64,000 nucleotides of DNA from NCBI GenBank assembly GCA_934525675.1, contig CAKSZH010000001.1, forward strand, positions 248,001 through 312,000, read 5' to 3'. Position numbers and translations under genes: made by a program. The notes beneath the pieces were generated by a model, which was given only the letters and a program-made list of their open reading frames with translations, made no database searches and was not told the origin of the DNA. Positions 50,783 to 57,861 of the stretch are shown here, in pieces. Positions within the stretch are counted from its first letter, which is position 1. Each line of letters opens with the position of its first letter. This DNA is from an uncultured Eubacteriales bacterium (GTDB taxonomy: Bacteria; Bacillota; Clostridia; Oscillospirales; CAG-272).

Positions 50783-52627
50783 TCATCCACCGACCTTCTC
50801 AAAGTCCGACGCGCCGTGTTTGCACAAGGGACAGATAAAATCTTCAGGCAGCGTTTCGCCTTCATAGAAATATCCGCAGATCTTGCAGACCCAGCCGACG
50901 CGGTTTTCCTCAGGCGCTTCGGGCTTCGGCTTGATGTGGGCGAAGTAGTAGGCGTAGGTGGCGGACGGAGCTTCCCGGAGCGTGTGCGCTTCGGTGATTT
51001 CGGCGACAAACAGGGTGTGCGTGCCGTAGTCCGTCGCAGAGACGACACGGCAGGAGAGGTATGCGTTCGCAAATTCGGGCAGATAGACAATACCGTTTTC
51101 ACTGCGGGTGACGGTCTCGCCCCGGAACTTGTCCGTCTCTCGTCCCGAGTGATAACCAAACTGTTCAAACACGCGGAAGGGCGTTTCCTCGGTGAGCACG
51201 GAGACATTGAACAACCCCGACTTTTCGATCATGTCATGCGTCAGATTCTGTTTGTTGACCGCGACCGTGATACGCTTCGGCTGATCGGTCAGCTGTGAGA
51301 CCGTGTTGACGATGCAGGCGTTGTCTCTGTCTCCGTCCCTGGTACTGAGAAGGAACAATCCGTAGGACAACTTGTGCAGGGCACCGCCGTCCACCGCTCC
51401 TGCGGCGGGCGCGGATTCCTGCTCCGGCATCGGGATGGTGGCGCCGATTGCGGAGACCAGCGCGTCGATCTCGGCGCTTTGTGATTCCTTGAGAGCGGAG
51501 CGGATAGTAACGGTTGCGTCAAGCATGGTCACATCCTTGCACGAACCGATGATTTCCCGCATGAGCTTGCCGGAGGTCGCCGCCCAGGAGCCGTTCTCGA
51601 GAAACGCGACCGTGCGGTTGCGGAAATTGTGCGCGGCAAGGTCGCGGAGCAATTCCTCCATGCGGATAAAGATCCCCGCGTTATAGGTAGTGGAAGCAAA
51701 CACAATGTGGCTGAACCGAAACGCCGCAGCGACGATTTCCGATGCAGGGGTGACGGAAACGTCGTAAACGGCGGTGCGGATTCCTGCGTCGCGCAGGCGG
51801 CAGGCGAGGATGTCCGCGGCGTTTGCCGTGTTCCCGTAAACCGACGCATAGGCGATGACCACGCCGGTCTCCTCGGGAGTATAGGTGCTCCATTTCTGGT
51901 ATTTGTCCATGTAGTCGGAAAGATGCGAGCGCCAGACAAAGCCGTGGAGCGGGCAGATCATGCGGATGTCGAGCGCCGAAGCCTTTTTGAGGAGCGCCTG
52001 CACCTGCGTGCCGTACTTACCGACGATGTTGCAGTAATAACGTCTTGCCTCGTCGAGGTAGTCGCGCATGAAATCCACCTCGTCGGCAAACAGCGCACCG
52101 TTGAGTGCCCCGAAGGTGCCGAAGGCGTCGGCAGAGAAGAGAATCCCGTCTGTCGCATCAAAGGTGACCATGACCTCAGGCCAGTGTACCATCGGCGCCA
52201 TGACGAAATGCAGCTCGTGATGACCGGTGGAAAATACGGTGTTTTCATCGACCACCCACAGCCGCTCGTCGATCGGGCAGGTGAAAAACTGCTTCATCAT
52301 GTCCGCCGTTTTTTTGTTGCAGATGAGCGTTGCCTCCGGATAACGGGCAAGCGTTTCGGCAAGTGTTGCGGAGTGGTCGGGCTCCATGTGCTGAATGACC
52401 AGGTAATCCAGTTTTCTCCCGCCGAGCGCGTGGGCAAGGTTTTCAAAAAACACCCGCGATACCGACTGATCCACCGTGTCAAACAGAACCGTGGAATCGT
52501 CCTCTAACAGATAAGAGTTGTAGGAGACGCCGCGCGGAACCTTGTATACGCCTTCAAAAAGGGAGAGCCGGCGGTCGTTCGCGCCGACCCAGACGAGATC
52601 ATTTGTCACATTTCTTGTGCAGTACAT
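50783..52627 (-). CDS. Flavodiiron protein fused to flavin reductase and rubredoxin domains
   Basis: The 614-residue protein would reduce O2 to water or NO to N2O. Domain 1 (about 1-250) is a metallo-beta-lactamase-like diiron domain with ligands in HMEPDHS, MVHWPEV, SADAFG and CPLHGF. Domain 2 (about 255-400) is a flavodoxin (IAYASVYGNTANAADILA). Domain 3 (about 415-565) is a flavin-reductase-like FMN domain (YGLFLLSTRDG, VAVNKQNLTHDMI). Domain 4 (about 575-614) is a rubredoxin with CKICG and CPLCK. All diiron ligands are present. AAAGGATC precedes the ATG. It is first in a two-gene operon with the FTR-like gene. Confidence 0.92.
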   Translation of the reverse strand: MYCTRNVTNDLVWVGANDRRLSLFEGVYKVPRGVSYNSYLLEDDSTVLFDTVDQSVSRVFFENLAHALGGRKLDYLVIQHMEPDHSATLAETLARYPEATLICNKKTADMMKQFFTCPIDERLWVVDENTVFSTGHHELHFVMAPMVHWPEVMVTFDATDGILFSADAFGTFGALNGALFADEVDFMRDYLDEARRYYCNIVGKYGTQVQALLKKASALDIRMICPLHGFVWRSHLSDYMDKYQKWSTYTPEETGVVIAYASVYGNTANAADILACRLRDAGIRTAVYDVSVTPASEIVAAAFRFSHIVFASTTYNAGIFIRMEELLRDLAAHNFRNRTVAFLENGSWAATSGKLMREIIGSCKDVTMLDATVTIRSALKESQSAEIDALVSAIGATIPMPEQESAPAAGAVDGGALHKLSYGLFLLSTRDGDRDNACIVNTVSQLTDQPKRITVAVNKQNLTHDMIEKSGLFNVSVLTEETPFRVFEQFGYHSGRETDKFRGETVTRSENGIVYLPEFANAYLSCRVVSATDYGTHTLFVAEITEAHTLREAPSATYAYYFAHIKPKPEAPEENRVGWVCKICGYFYEGETLPEDFICPLCKHGASDFEKVGG

Positions 52628-52739
52628 AGGAAGATCCTTTCGGGTTTATTTCGGAAGTCCTTGCATTTTTACGCGTTTTGATTTATAATTTAAGAGGAAG
52701 GGTTTCCGATTTATCTGCGGTTTTTCCGCTTACAGTTAC

Positions 52740-52766
52740 AGTATAGCACGAAAATCCCCCGTTCAA
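52740..52766 (-). promoter_or_regulatory. Predicted flavodiiron operon promoter
   Basis: Minus strand -10 TATACT (52745-52740) with an extended TGC. The -35 is imperfect, TTGAAC only 15 bases away. The operator centre is 31.5 bp from the -10 centre, about -41 from the predicted start. Confidence 0.65.
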
Positions 52767-52767
52767 T

Positions 52768-52780
52768 GTGATAAAATCAC
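52768..52780. promoter_or_regulatory. Candidate Crp-family operator shared by two divergent redox operons
   Basis: GTGAT-AAA-ATCAC, centred at 52774. The outward-facing -10 boxes are TATACT at 52740-52745 (-) and TATACT at 52803-52808 (+); their midpoint is exactly 52774. Each promoter therefore has the site at about -41, the position of a class II activator. The half-site GTGA fits the R-E-x-x-x-R recognition helix of the regulator encoded at 53192-53839, though the centre is one base shorter than in the CRP consensus. Confidence 0.65.
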
Positions 52781-52802
52781 GGAACAGAGATAATTTCTGG
52801 TG

Positions 52803-52808
52803 TATACT
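52803..52808 (+). promoter_or_regulatory. Predicted trx-regulator-rbr-rd promoter (-10)
   Basis: TATACT with no recognisable -35 (CGGAAC at 17-base spacing). This suggests activator dependence through the site at 52768-52780. Confidence 0.6.
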
Positions 52809-52860
52809 GTGGTCGGACGCGGGAAGAAATCCGCAGTTCCTTTGAGAAAGGAGCCCCCCC

Positions 52861-53175
52861 ATGGAGATCGAAAATATTACCTTTGACGAATATAAAGCGA
52901 TGACGGCGGACGGAAACGGTCCGGTCGTACTGGATTTTTACGCAGACTGGTGCGGTCCCTGCAGGATGCTTGCGCCTGTGTTTGACGAGGTCGCAGAGGA
53001 ACATCCGACGGCTTACCGCTATGCAAGAGTCAACGTGGACGAACAGCCGGAGCTGACGTCGTCGTTCGGCATTTCCGTGATCCCCACACTGGTGGTGACG
53101 AACGCGGGAAAAGAGATTGCGCGCTCTACCGGATATCTCGATAAGGAAGGACTTCTCGCGTTTCTGAATCTGTGA
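52861..53175 (+). CDS. trxA: Thioredoxin
   Basis: The 104-residue classical thioredoxin has the active site FYADWCGPCRML and the cis-Pro segment ISVIPTLVV. It reduces disulfides and peroxidases and is a plausible partner of the FTR-like protein encoded at 50581-50781. AAAGGAG is separated from the ATG by seven C residues, a homopolymer that could slip. It is first in an operon with a Crp-type regulator, rubrerythrin and rubredoxin. Confidence 0.95.
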   Translation: MEIENITFDEYKAMTADGNGPVVLDFYADWCGPCRMLAPVFDEVAEEHPTAYRYARVNVDEQPELTSSFGISVIPTLVVTNAGKEIARSTGYLDKEGLLAFLNL

Positions 53176-53191
53176 TCGGGAGGGGAAAAAC

Positions 53192-53839
53192 ATGATTGCC
53201 ACACTGCCGTTTGCCGCATATCTTTCCGAGGGGGAAAAGCAGCTGCTTTCCTCGGATGTCCGTGTCGTGTCTTATGACAAAGGCGATCTGATCCACCATC
53301 ACGACGGAAATTGTCTCGGAATTCTGCAGGTGCTGTCCGGCAGAGTTTCGGTTTCCATCCTGTCTGACGAAGGACGTGAGGTCGTTCTGTACCGGCTGGA
53401 GAGGGGCGAGGTCTGTGTCATGTCCGCCGCCTGCGTGCTCAGGCAGATCACCTTTGACATCCACATCGAAGCGGAGACGGAGACGCGCGTTCTGATCGTT
53501 CCGGCGCATACGCTGTCGGCACTCATGCGTTCCAATCTCCGGGTCGAGAATTACATTTACAAATCGGCGACCGAGCGGACCTCGGACATCATGTGGATGC
53601 TCCAGCAGGTGCTGTTCACCCCCGTGGAAAAACGCATTGCGGAGTTTCTCTGGTCGGAGACCGCAAGACGGGGGACCGATATGCTGACCCTGACCCATGA
53701 ACAGCTTGCGAAATATACAGGCTCCGCGCGCGAGGTCGTGTCGCGGATACTCAAAAAGTTTGTACAGAACGGCGCCGTATCGCTCGAACGCGGTACCGTG
53801 ACCGTTACTGATAAAAAGTATTTAAGAGAACTCATTTAA
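53192..53839 (+). CDS. Crp/Fnr family transcriptional regulator (redox operon-linked)
   Basis: The 215-residue protein has a cyclic-nucleotide-like beta-roll (about 10-115), the dimer helix and a winged helix-turn-helix (LTHEQLAKYTGSAREVVSRI). The recognition helix keeps the CRP-like R-E-x-x-x-R, which reads GTGA half-sites. Cys residues at NCLG, EVCVMSAACVL could sense oxygen, NO or peroxide; no N-terminal FNR-type Cys cluster is present. GGGAGGGGAAAAAC precedes the ATG. Its position inside the operon predicts autoregulation through the shared site at 52774. Confidence 0.88.
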   Translation: MIATLPFAAYLSEGEKQLLSSDVRVVSYDKGDLIHHHDGNCLGILQVLSGRVSVSILSDEGREVVLYRLERGEVCVMSAACVLRQITFDIHIEAETETRVLIVPAHTLSALMRSNLRVENYIYKSATERTSDIMWMLQQVLFTPVEKRIAEFLWSETARRGTDMLTLTHEQLAKYTGSAREVVSRILKKFVQNGAVSLERGTVTVTDKKYLRELI

Positions 53840-53868
53840 TTCTGATGAAAACAAAAGGAGAAAAGAAC

Positions 53869-54417
53869 ATGAAAAAGTGGAGATGTACTGTTTGCGGAGA
53901 GATCGTTATCTCGGAGACCCGCCCCGAGGAATGCCCCCTGTGCCATGCAAAGGGAGAGAAGTTCGAGGAGGTCAAGGACGAGGAGATGACCTGGGCGACC
54001 GAGCATGAGGTCGGTATTACCAAGGGTGTTCCCGAAGAGATCATTGAGGGACTCCGTGCCAACTTCAACGGCGAGTGCAGCGAGGTCGGTATGTATCTTG
54101 CAATGTCCCGCGTTGCGTTCCGCGAGGGCTATCCGGAGATCGGCGAATACTGGAGAACTGCGGCATTTGAAGAAGCGGAGCACGCGGCAAAGTTTGCGGA
54201 AATGCTCGGCGAGGTCGTGACCCCGTCCACCAAGAAGAATCTGGAGATGCGTGTTGCCGCAGAGAACGGCGCGTGCGCAGGCAAGTTTGATCTCGCAAAG
54301 ATGGCAAAGCAGAACAACCTTGACGCGATTCACGACACGGTCCACGAGATGGCAAAGGATGAAGCCCGCCACGGCAGAGCATTCGCCGGACTGCTCAAGA
54401 GATATTTCGGAGAATAA
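53869..54417 (+). CDS. Reverse-type rubrerythrin
   Basis: The 182-residue peroxide/oxygen reductase has the reversed domain order. An N-terminal rubredoxin-like domain (WRCTVCGEI and ECPLCHAKG) precedes the four-helix diiron domain with ECSEVGMYL, AFEEAEHAAKF and KDEARHGRAF. Reverse rubrerythrins of clostridia are peroxidases fed by rubredoxin, which is encoded next. ATG 53869 follows AAAGGAG; a GTG/ATG further upstream overlaps the regulator's end. It is induced with the operon. Confidence 0.92.
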   Translation: MKKWRCTVCGEIVISETRPEECPLCHAKGEKFEEVKDEEMTWATEHEVGITKGVPEEIIEGLRANFNGECSEVGMYLAMSRVAFREGYPEIGEYWRTAAFEEAEHAAKFAEMLGEVVTPSTKKNLEMRVAAENGACAGKFDLAKMAKQNNLDAIHDTVHEMAKDEARHGRAFAGLLKRYFGE

Positions 54418-54481
54418 TTTTTCTGAAACATACGGGCAAGGTGCGCCCGTCGATCAAAAAATACCGGAAAGGAGAAACAAT

Positions 54482-54637
54482 ATGGCAAAGTATGTGTGCC
54501 CCTGCGGGTACGTGTATGACCCCGAGGTCGGCGATCCCGACAACGGTATTGCTCCCGGAACCGCATGGGAGGATCTCCCCGAGGACTGGACCTGCCCTGT
54601 CTGCGGGCTTGGCAAGGATGTGTTCGAGGCGGAGTAA
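54482..54637 (+). CDS. Rubredoxin with a CxC first metal motif
   Basis: The 51-residue rubredoxin has a normal second half (GIAPGTAWEDLPEDWTCPVC), but the first knuckle reads KYVCPCGYVYDP. The usual C-x-x-C-G is shortened to C-x-C-G. The codons TGC CCC TGC GGG confirm this, and the frame is intact before and after. It should carry electrons to rubrerythrin. Whether it still binds one Fe with four Cys in normal geometry is uncertain. AAAGGAG lies ahead of the ATG; a terminator follows. Confidence 0.88.
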   Translation: MAKYVCPCGYVYDPEVGDPDNGIAPGTAWEDLPEDWTCPVCGLGKDVFEAE

Positions 54638-54654
54638 ATCTGCAATTATAATAA

Positions 54655-54688
54655 GAAATGCCACCGGAAACGGTGGCATTTCTGTTTT
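54655..54688. terminator. Bidirectional intrinsic terminator
   Basis: GAAATGCCACC, GGAAAC loop, GGTGGCATTTC, TGTTTT. It closes both the redox operon (+) and the sugar operon (-). Confidence 0.88.
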
Positions 54689-54695
54689 GGTAATA

Positions 54696-55610
54696 TCACA
54701 GATCTTCCAGTGTCATTTTTACATGAAAGTCGATGCTTGCTCCCGGTTCGATCCGGCAGTAGGTAAAACCTTTGTCCAGATCCGTCGTGCATGGCTCCAG
54801 GCCGAGCGCGTAATCGCCCGTGGCGTTGCTGTTCCATTGCAGGAAGCGGGGCAGGGTTTCTCCGGAATAATCGAGAGAAAATTTTTTCTTCAGCTTTTCG
54901 TTGATTGCTTCGACATGAGGTGTTTTGTTTCGCAAGAAGTAGCAGCATTCTTCCTCGTTATCCTTTGCGGCACGGAAAACCGTGCGCTCGGCGAGGTGCG
55001 CTTTTGCCCAGTCGGTCCGCGGAATGGCGGTTTCCGCGTCGGATACGATCCGGACGCCTTCATCAAGGAAAGGATAGCCGAGATTCACATGGTACAGAAG
55101 GCAGTAGTCTTCCGGTTTTGTTCCGCAATTGACAAGCGTGTCCCGGACCTCGACTTCGGAAGCGCCCGGTTTCGTCGTGACCGTCCGGCGCATGAGCAGA
55201 TTCTTACCGAACAGCTCCGTGTCCGCAATGTTGGCGGTGACGCGGATGATGTCTCCGTTGCAGACTGTTTCTGTGACATCAGCGGGAAGATTATGGAAGG
55301 ATCCGTGCAATTCATAGCCGTCGCGTGCGCCGGCGGAATCCAGCCCCACGGTGTACAGCATTCCGCCCTCAAAACGTTTTGTAAAAGGCAGTTCCCGCGC
55401 CGTGAAGCCGTTTTTCGAGAGGAACGAGAGGTTCAGATCCCGGTCGAAGAGCTGCATCATGTCAAGTGCTTTGCTCTCATTCAGCAGAAAACGCAGTCTG
55501 CCGTTGAATACTTCAATGACCCGGATGCCGTTTTCTTTACCGCTCGTGAGCATATACCGTCGGAGGTACGCTGCCTGCATCGGGTTGGATACTCGTTTGT
55601 CCATAGTCAT
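54696..55610 (-). CDS. DUF4432 family aldose 1-epimerase-like protein
   Basis: The 304-residue galactose-mutarotase-fold protein has recognisable stretches ELHGSFHNLPADV and LLYHVNLGYPFLDEG, with the His residues typical of the DUF4432 sugar-epimerase-like family, and a late PRFLQWNSNATGDYALGLEP. It probably interconverts anomers of the operon's sugar. The ATG overlaps the aldolase stop (ATGA). It is the last gene of the operon. Confidence 0.78.
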   Translation of the reverse strand: MTMDKRVSNPMQAAYLRRYMLTSGKENGIRVIEVFNGRLRFLLNESKALDMMQLFDRDLNLSFLSKNGFTARELPFTKRFEGGMLYTVGLDSAGARDGYELHGSFHNLPADVTETVCNGDIIRVTANIADTELFGKNLLMRRTVTTKPGASEVEVRDTLVNCGTKPEDYCLLYHVNLGYPFLDEGVRIVSDAETAIPRTDWAKAHLAERTVFRAAKDNEEECCYFLRNKTPHVEAINEKLKKKFSLDYSGETLPRFLQWNSNATGDYALGLEPCTTDLDKGFTYCRIEPGASIDFHVKMTLEDL

Positions 55611-56452
55611 TTTCCCGAAAACACGCGGAGCGTTGTGAGCGCGTTTTCATACATCCTCTCCTGCGCGGCAAGCGCGAGATTGTGGAAAAAGTCGGCGGGT
55701 ATCTTTTCGACGGTTTCTTTCGCAGCCTCATAGCCCGCGTAGGACATATAAGAATAGTAGTTGATCTTGTTGATGCCGCGCCGGATCACCTCGCGGTATT
55801 CGTCGTGGGAGATACCGCTGCCGCCATGCATGACGAGGGGAAGGTCCGTTTTCTTCCGGACCTCGGTGATGATGTCCATGTTGAGCACGGGCTTGGTTTT
55901 ATAGATGCCGTGCGCCGTGCCGAAGGCGATCGCGAGCGCGTCGACTCCCGTGGTTTCGATGTATGCGGGAACCAGTTCCGGCTTTGTGTACAGGTCTTCG
56001 GGCTTGATGTCCGTTGCTTTGCCGCCACCCTCCCTTTGCGGAAGTGCGCCAAGCTCCGCTTCTACATTGACTCCGTGCAGATGAGCAAAGTCGGTGACCT
56101 CTTGGGTGCCCTTCATATTTTCTTCGAAGGGAAGGGTGGAGTAGTCGATCATGACAGACGTGAACCCGAGTTCGATCGCTTTTTTGCAATAATCAAAGTT
56201 TTCGCCGTGGTCGAGGTGTACACACACGGGAACCTTTGCGTGCTTTGCGAGTTCCACCATCACCCGTCCGATCTTGTCGAGGGGGGAGACACTTTCATGG
56301 CACTGTGCGTGTGCGATGATGACGGGGACGTTCAGTTCTTCGGCTGCCCCCAGAACGGCGAGCAGACATTCGAGGTTCGGCGTATTGAAACTGCCGACCG
56401 CGGTATTGGTTTTGCGGACGATCCCGCACACTTCGTCAAGACTTGCTAACAT
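55607..56452 (-). CDS. Class II (zinc) ketose-bisphosphate-type aldolase
   Basis: The 281-residue FBA/tagatose-bisphosphate-type aldolase has zinc ligands in VCVHLDHGENF, NVEAELGALP and AFGTAHGIYK, plus LVMHGGSGIS. The phosphate loop NKINYYSYM is near the C-terminus. It cleaves a ketose phosphate to DHAP and an aldehyde. In an operon with one sugar kinase, a ketose-1-phosphate is the more economical substrate than a bisphosphate; this is inference. GAGGAATAAGAT precedes the ATG. Confidence 0.88.
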   Translation of the reverse strand: MLASLDEVCGIVRKTNTAVGSFNTPNLECLLAVLGAAEELNVPVIIAHAQCHESVSPLDKIGRVMVELAKHAKVPVCVHLDHGENFDYCKKAIELGFTSVMIDYSTLPFEENMKGTQEVTDFAHLHGVNVEAELGALPQREGGGKATDIKPEDLYTKPELVPAYIETTGVDALAIAFGTAHGIYKTKPVLNMDIITEVRKKTDLPLVMHGGSGISHDEYREVIRRGINKINYYSYMSYAGYEAAKETVEKIPADFFHNLALAAQERMYENALTTLRVFSGK

Positions 56453-56462
56453 ATCTTATTCC

Positions 56463-57860
56463 TCACTCTCTGTCAATGTCAATCACATCGTAATGGAGAT
56501 AAGTCCGGAACGCTTCTTCCAGTACGTATTTCATATGTCCTTCGCCTACCGTGGTGTGGTGCTTGAAGCCGCCCTTCGCCAGACGGATGAGCTTGTTCTG
56601 CAGATCGGGGATTTCGGCAACGCCGCCGCAACCGAAGAATTCCTTTTCGATGGGTTCACCCGTGAAGCGCGCCTCACTTGCATATACCTTGAGCTTGCCG
56701 TCCTCGGTGAAGCCGTTGGAGATCGTCATATTCATCGCTTTGATTCTTCCCTCGTTGGTACCCCAGCCGCTGCCGGGATCCCCCTTGGCAAACATCTTAT
56801 GTTCGGTAACCGTTCCCTTGCCGGTCATCAGACTCTGTGCTACGGGACCGCAGTGGAAGAGAATGACCTTGTTCTCGTCGCCCCCGTAGTTGTTGTTCCA
56901 GTCGAGGCAGGCGGTGGGCTTTTCGGATGCCAGTGCCATGGCGCGCATAGTGATGGCGCTCGTCAGGTCGATCTCGCAGGAGCAGACGATACCGCGGTCG
57001 TTGAGTTCGGAGATGAGCACGCAGGGGCAGACGCGAAGGATGGTCTCCATCTCGTTCCAGCAACGCAGGGTGATCGCGTCAAGATGATAGTTTTCGATGT
57101 ACTCGTCGATTACGACCGAGATCTTTGCAAGCGTCAGCTTGTTCTTGGCGGGAACCTTGGAGAAATCGGTGTAGTTTTCGAGGCGTTTGATCTTTGCCAG
57201 CACCTTTTCGTCGGTGTCGGCTTTTTTGTTTACAAAGTCGATTAGCTCGGACAGGTCAAAGCTCTCCACGTTGATGCCGTAACGCTGAAGGGTCACCTCG
57301 TCAAATCGGACGGTCTTGAACGCGGTCGTTCTCGCGCCGATGCAACCGAGGTTGAAGCGCTTCATGCCCTTGACTACGCGGCAGATTGCGGCGAAATCCT
57401 TCAGGTTTTGTGCAAATGCGTCCGACAGCGGATGTACGACGTGCGGCTTCATGACCGTGAAGGGAATCCGGTACTGATAAAAGACATCCGTGACGGAGAA
57501 CTTGCCGCAGAACGCGTCTCTCCGGTGCGCGAAATCCATTTTGCCGATCTCGTCGGGATATGCCTGCATCAGGATCGGAACACCTGCGTCCTGCAGAGCG
57601 GTGACCGCTCCGTTTTCGTCGATGAAAATCGGCATGCACAGGATAACGCCGTCATATTCGCCCTCGTGGCTCTTCAGCCAGTCGTGGTACATTCTGCCTT
57701 CATCGCGCGTTTCGATCGCGCCGTACCGCGTCAGCTCTTCGTCCATGGCAATGTACTCGTACCCTGCGTCGGTGACGGCTTTGATCATGTCTTTTCTCGC
57801 GCCGGTGATGAGCTCGCCGGGCATGAATCCGCGATTCCCGAAAAACAGTGCAAATTTCAT
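56463..57860 (-). CDS. L-fucose/L-arabinose isomerase family protein
   Basis: The 465-residue protein is of the FucI/AraA superfamily. It has GYEYIAMDEELTRYGAIETR near the N-terminus, the middle-domain GCIGARTTAFKTVRFDEVTL and LRCWNEMETIL, and the C-terminal ACLDWNNNYGGDENKVILFH. Expected chemistry is aldose-ketose isomerisation with a divalent metal. Sequence alone does not separate fucose, arabinose or other aldoses. AAAGGAG lies 11 bases before the ATG, which begins one base after the kinase stop. Confidence 0.82.
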   Translation of the reverse strand: MKFALFFGNRGFMPGELITGARKDMIKAVTDAGYEYIAMDEELTRYGAIETRDEGRMYHDWLKSHEGEYDGVILCMPIFIDENGAVTALQDAGVPILMQAYPDEIGKMDFAHRRDAFCGKFSVTDVFYQYRIPFTVMKPHVVHPLSDAFAQNLKDFAAICRVVKGMKRFNLGCIGARTTAFKTVRFDEVTLQRYGINVESFDLSELIDFVNKKADTDEKVLAKIKRLENYTDFSKVPAKNKLTLAKISVVIDEYIENYHLDAITLRCWNEMETILRVCPCVLISELNDRGIVCSCEIDLTSAITMRAMALASEKPTACLDWNNNYGGDENKVILFHCGPVAQSLMTGKGTVTEHKMFAKGDPGSGWGTNEGRIKAMNMTISNGFTEDGKLKVYASEARFTGEPIEKEFFGCGGVAEIPDLQNKLIRLAKGGFKHHTTVGEGHMKYVLEEAFRTYLHYDVIDIDRE

Positions 57861-57861
57861 A

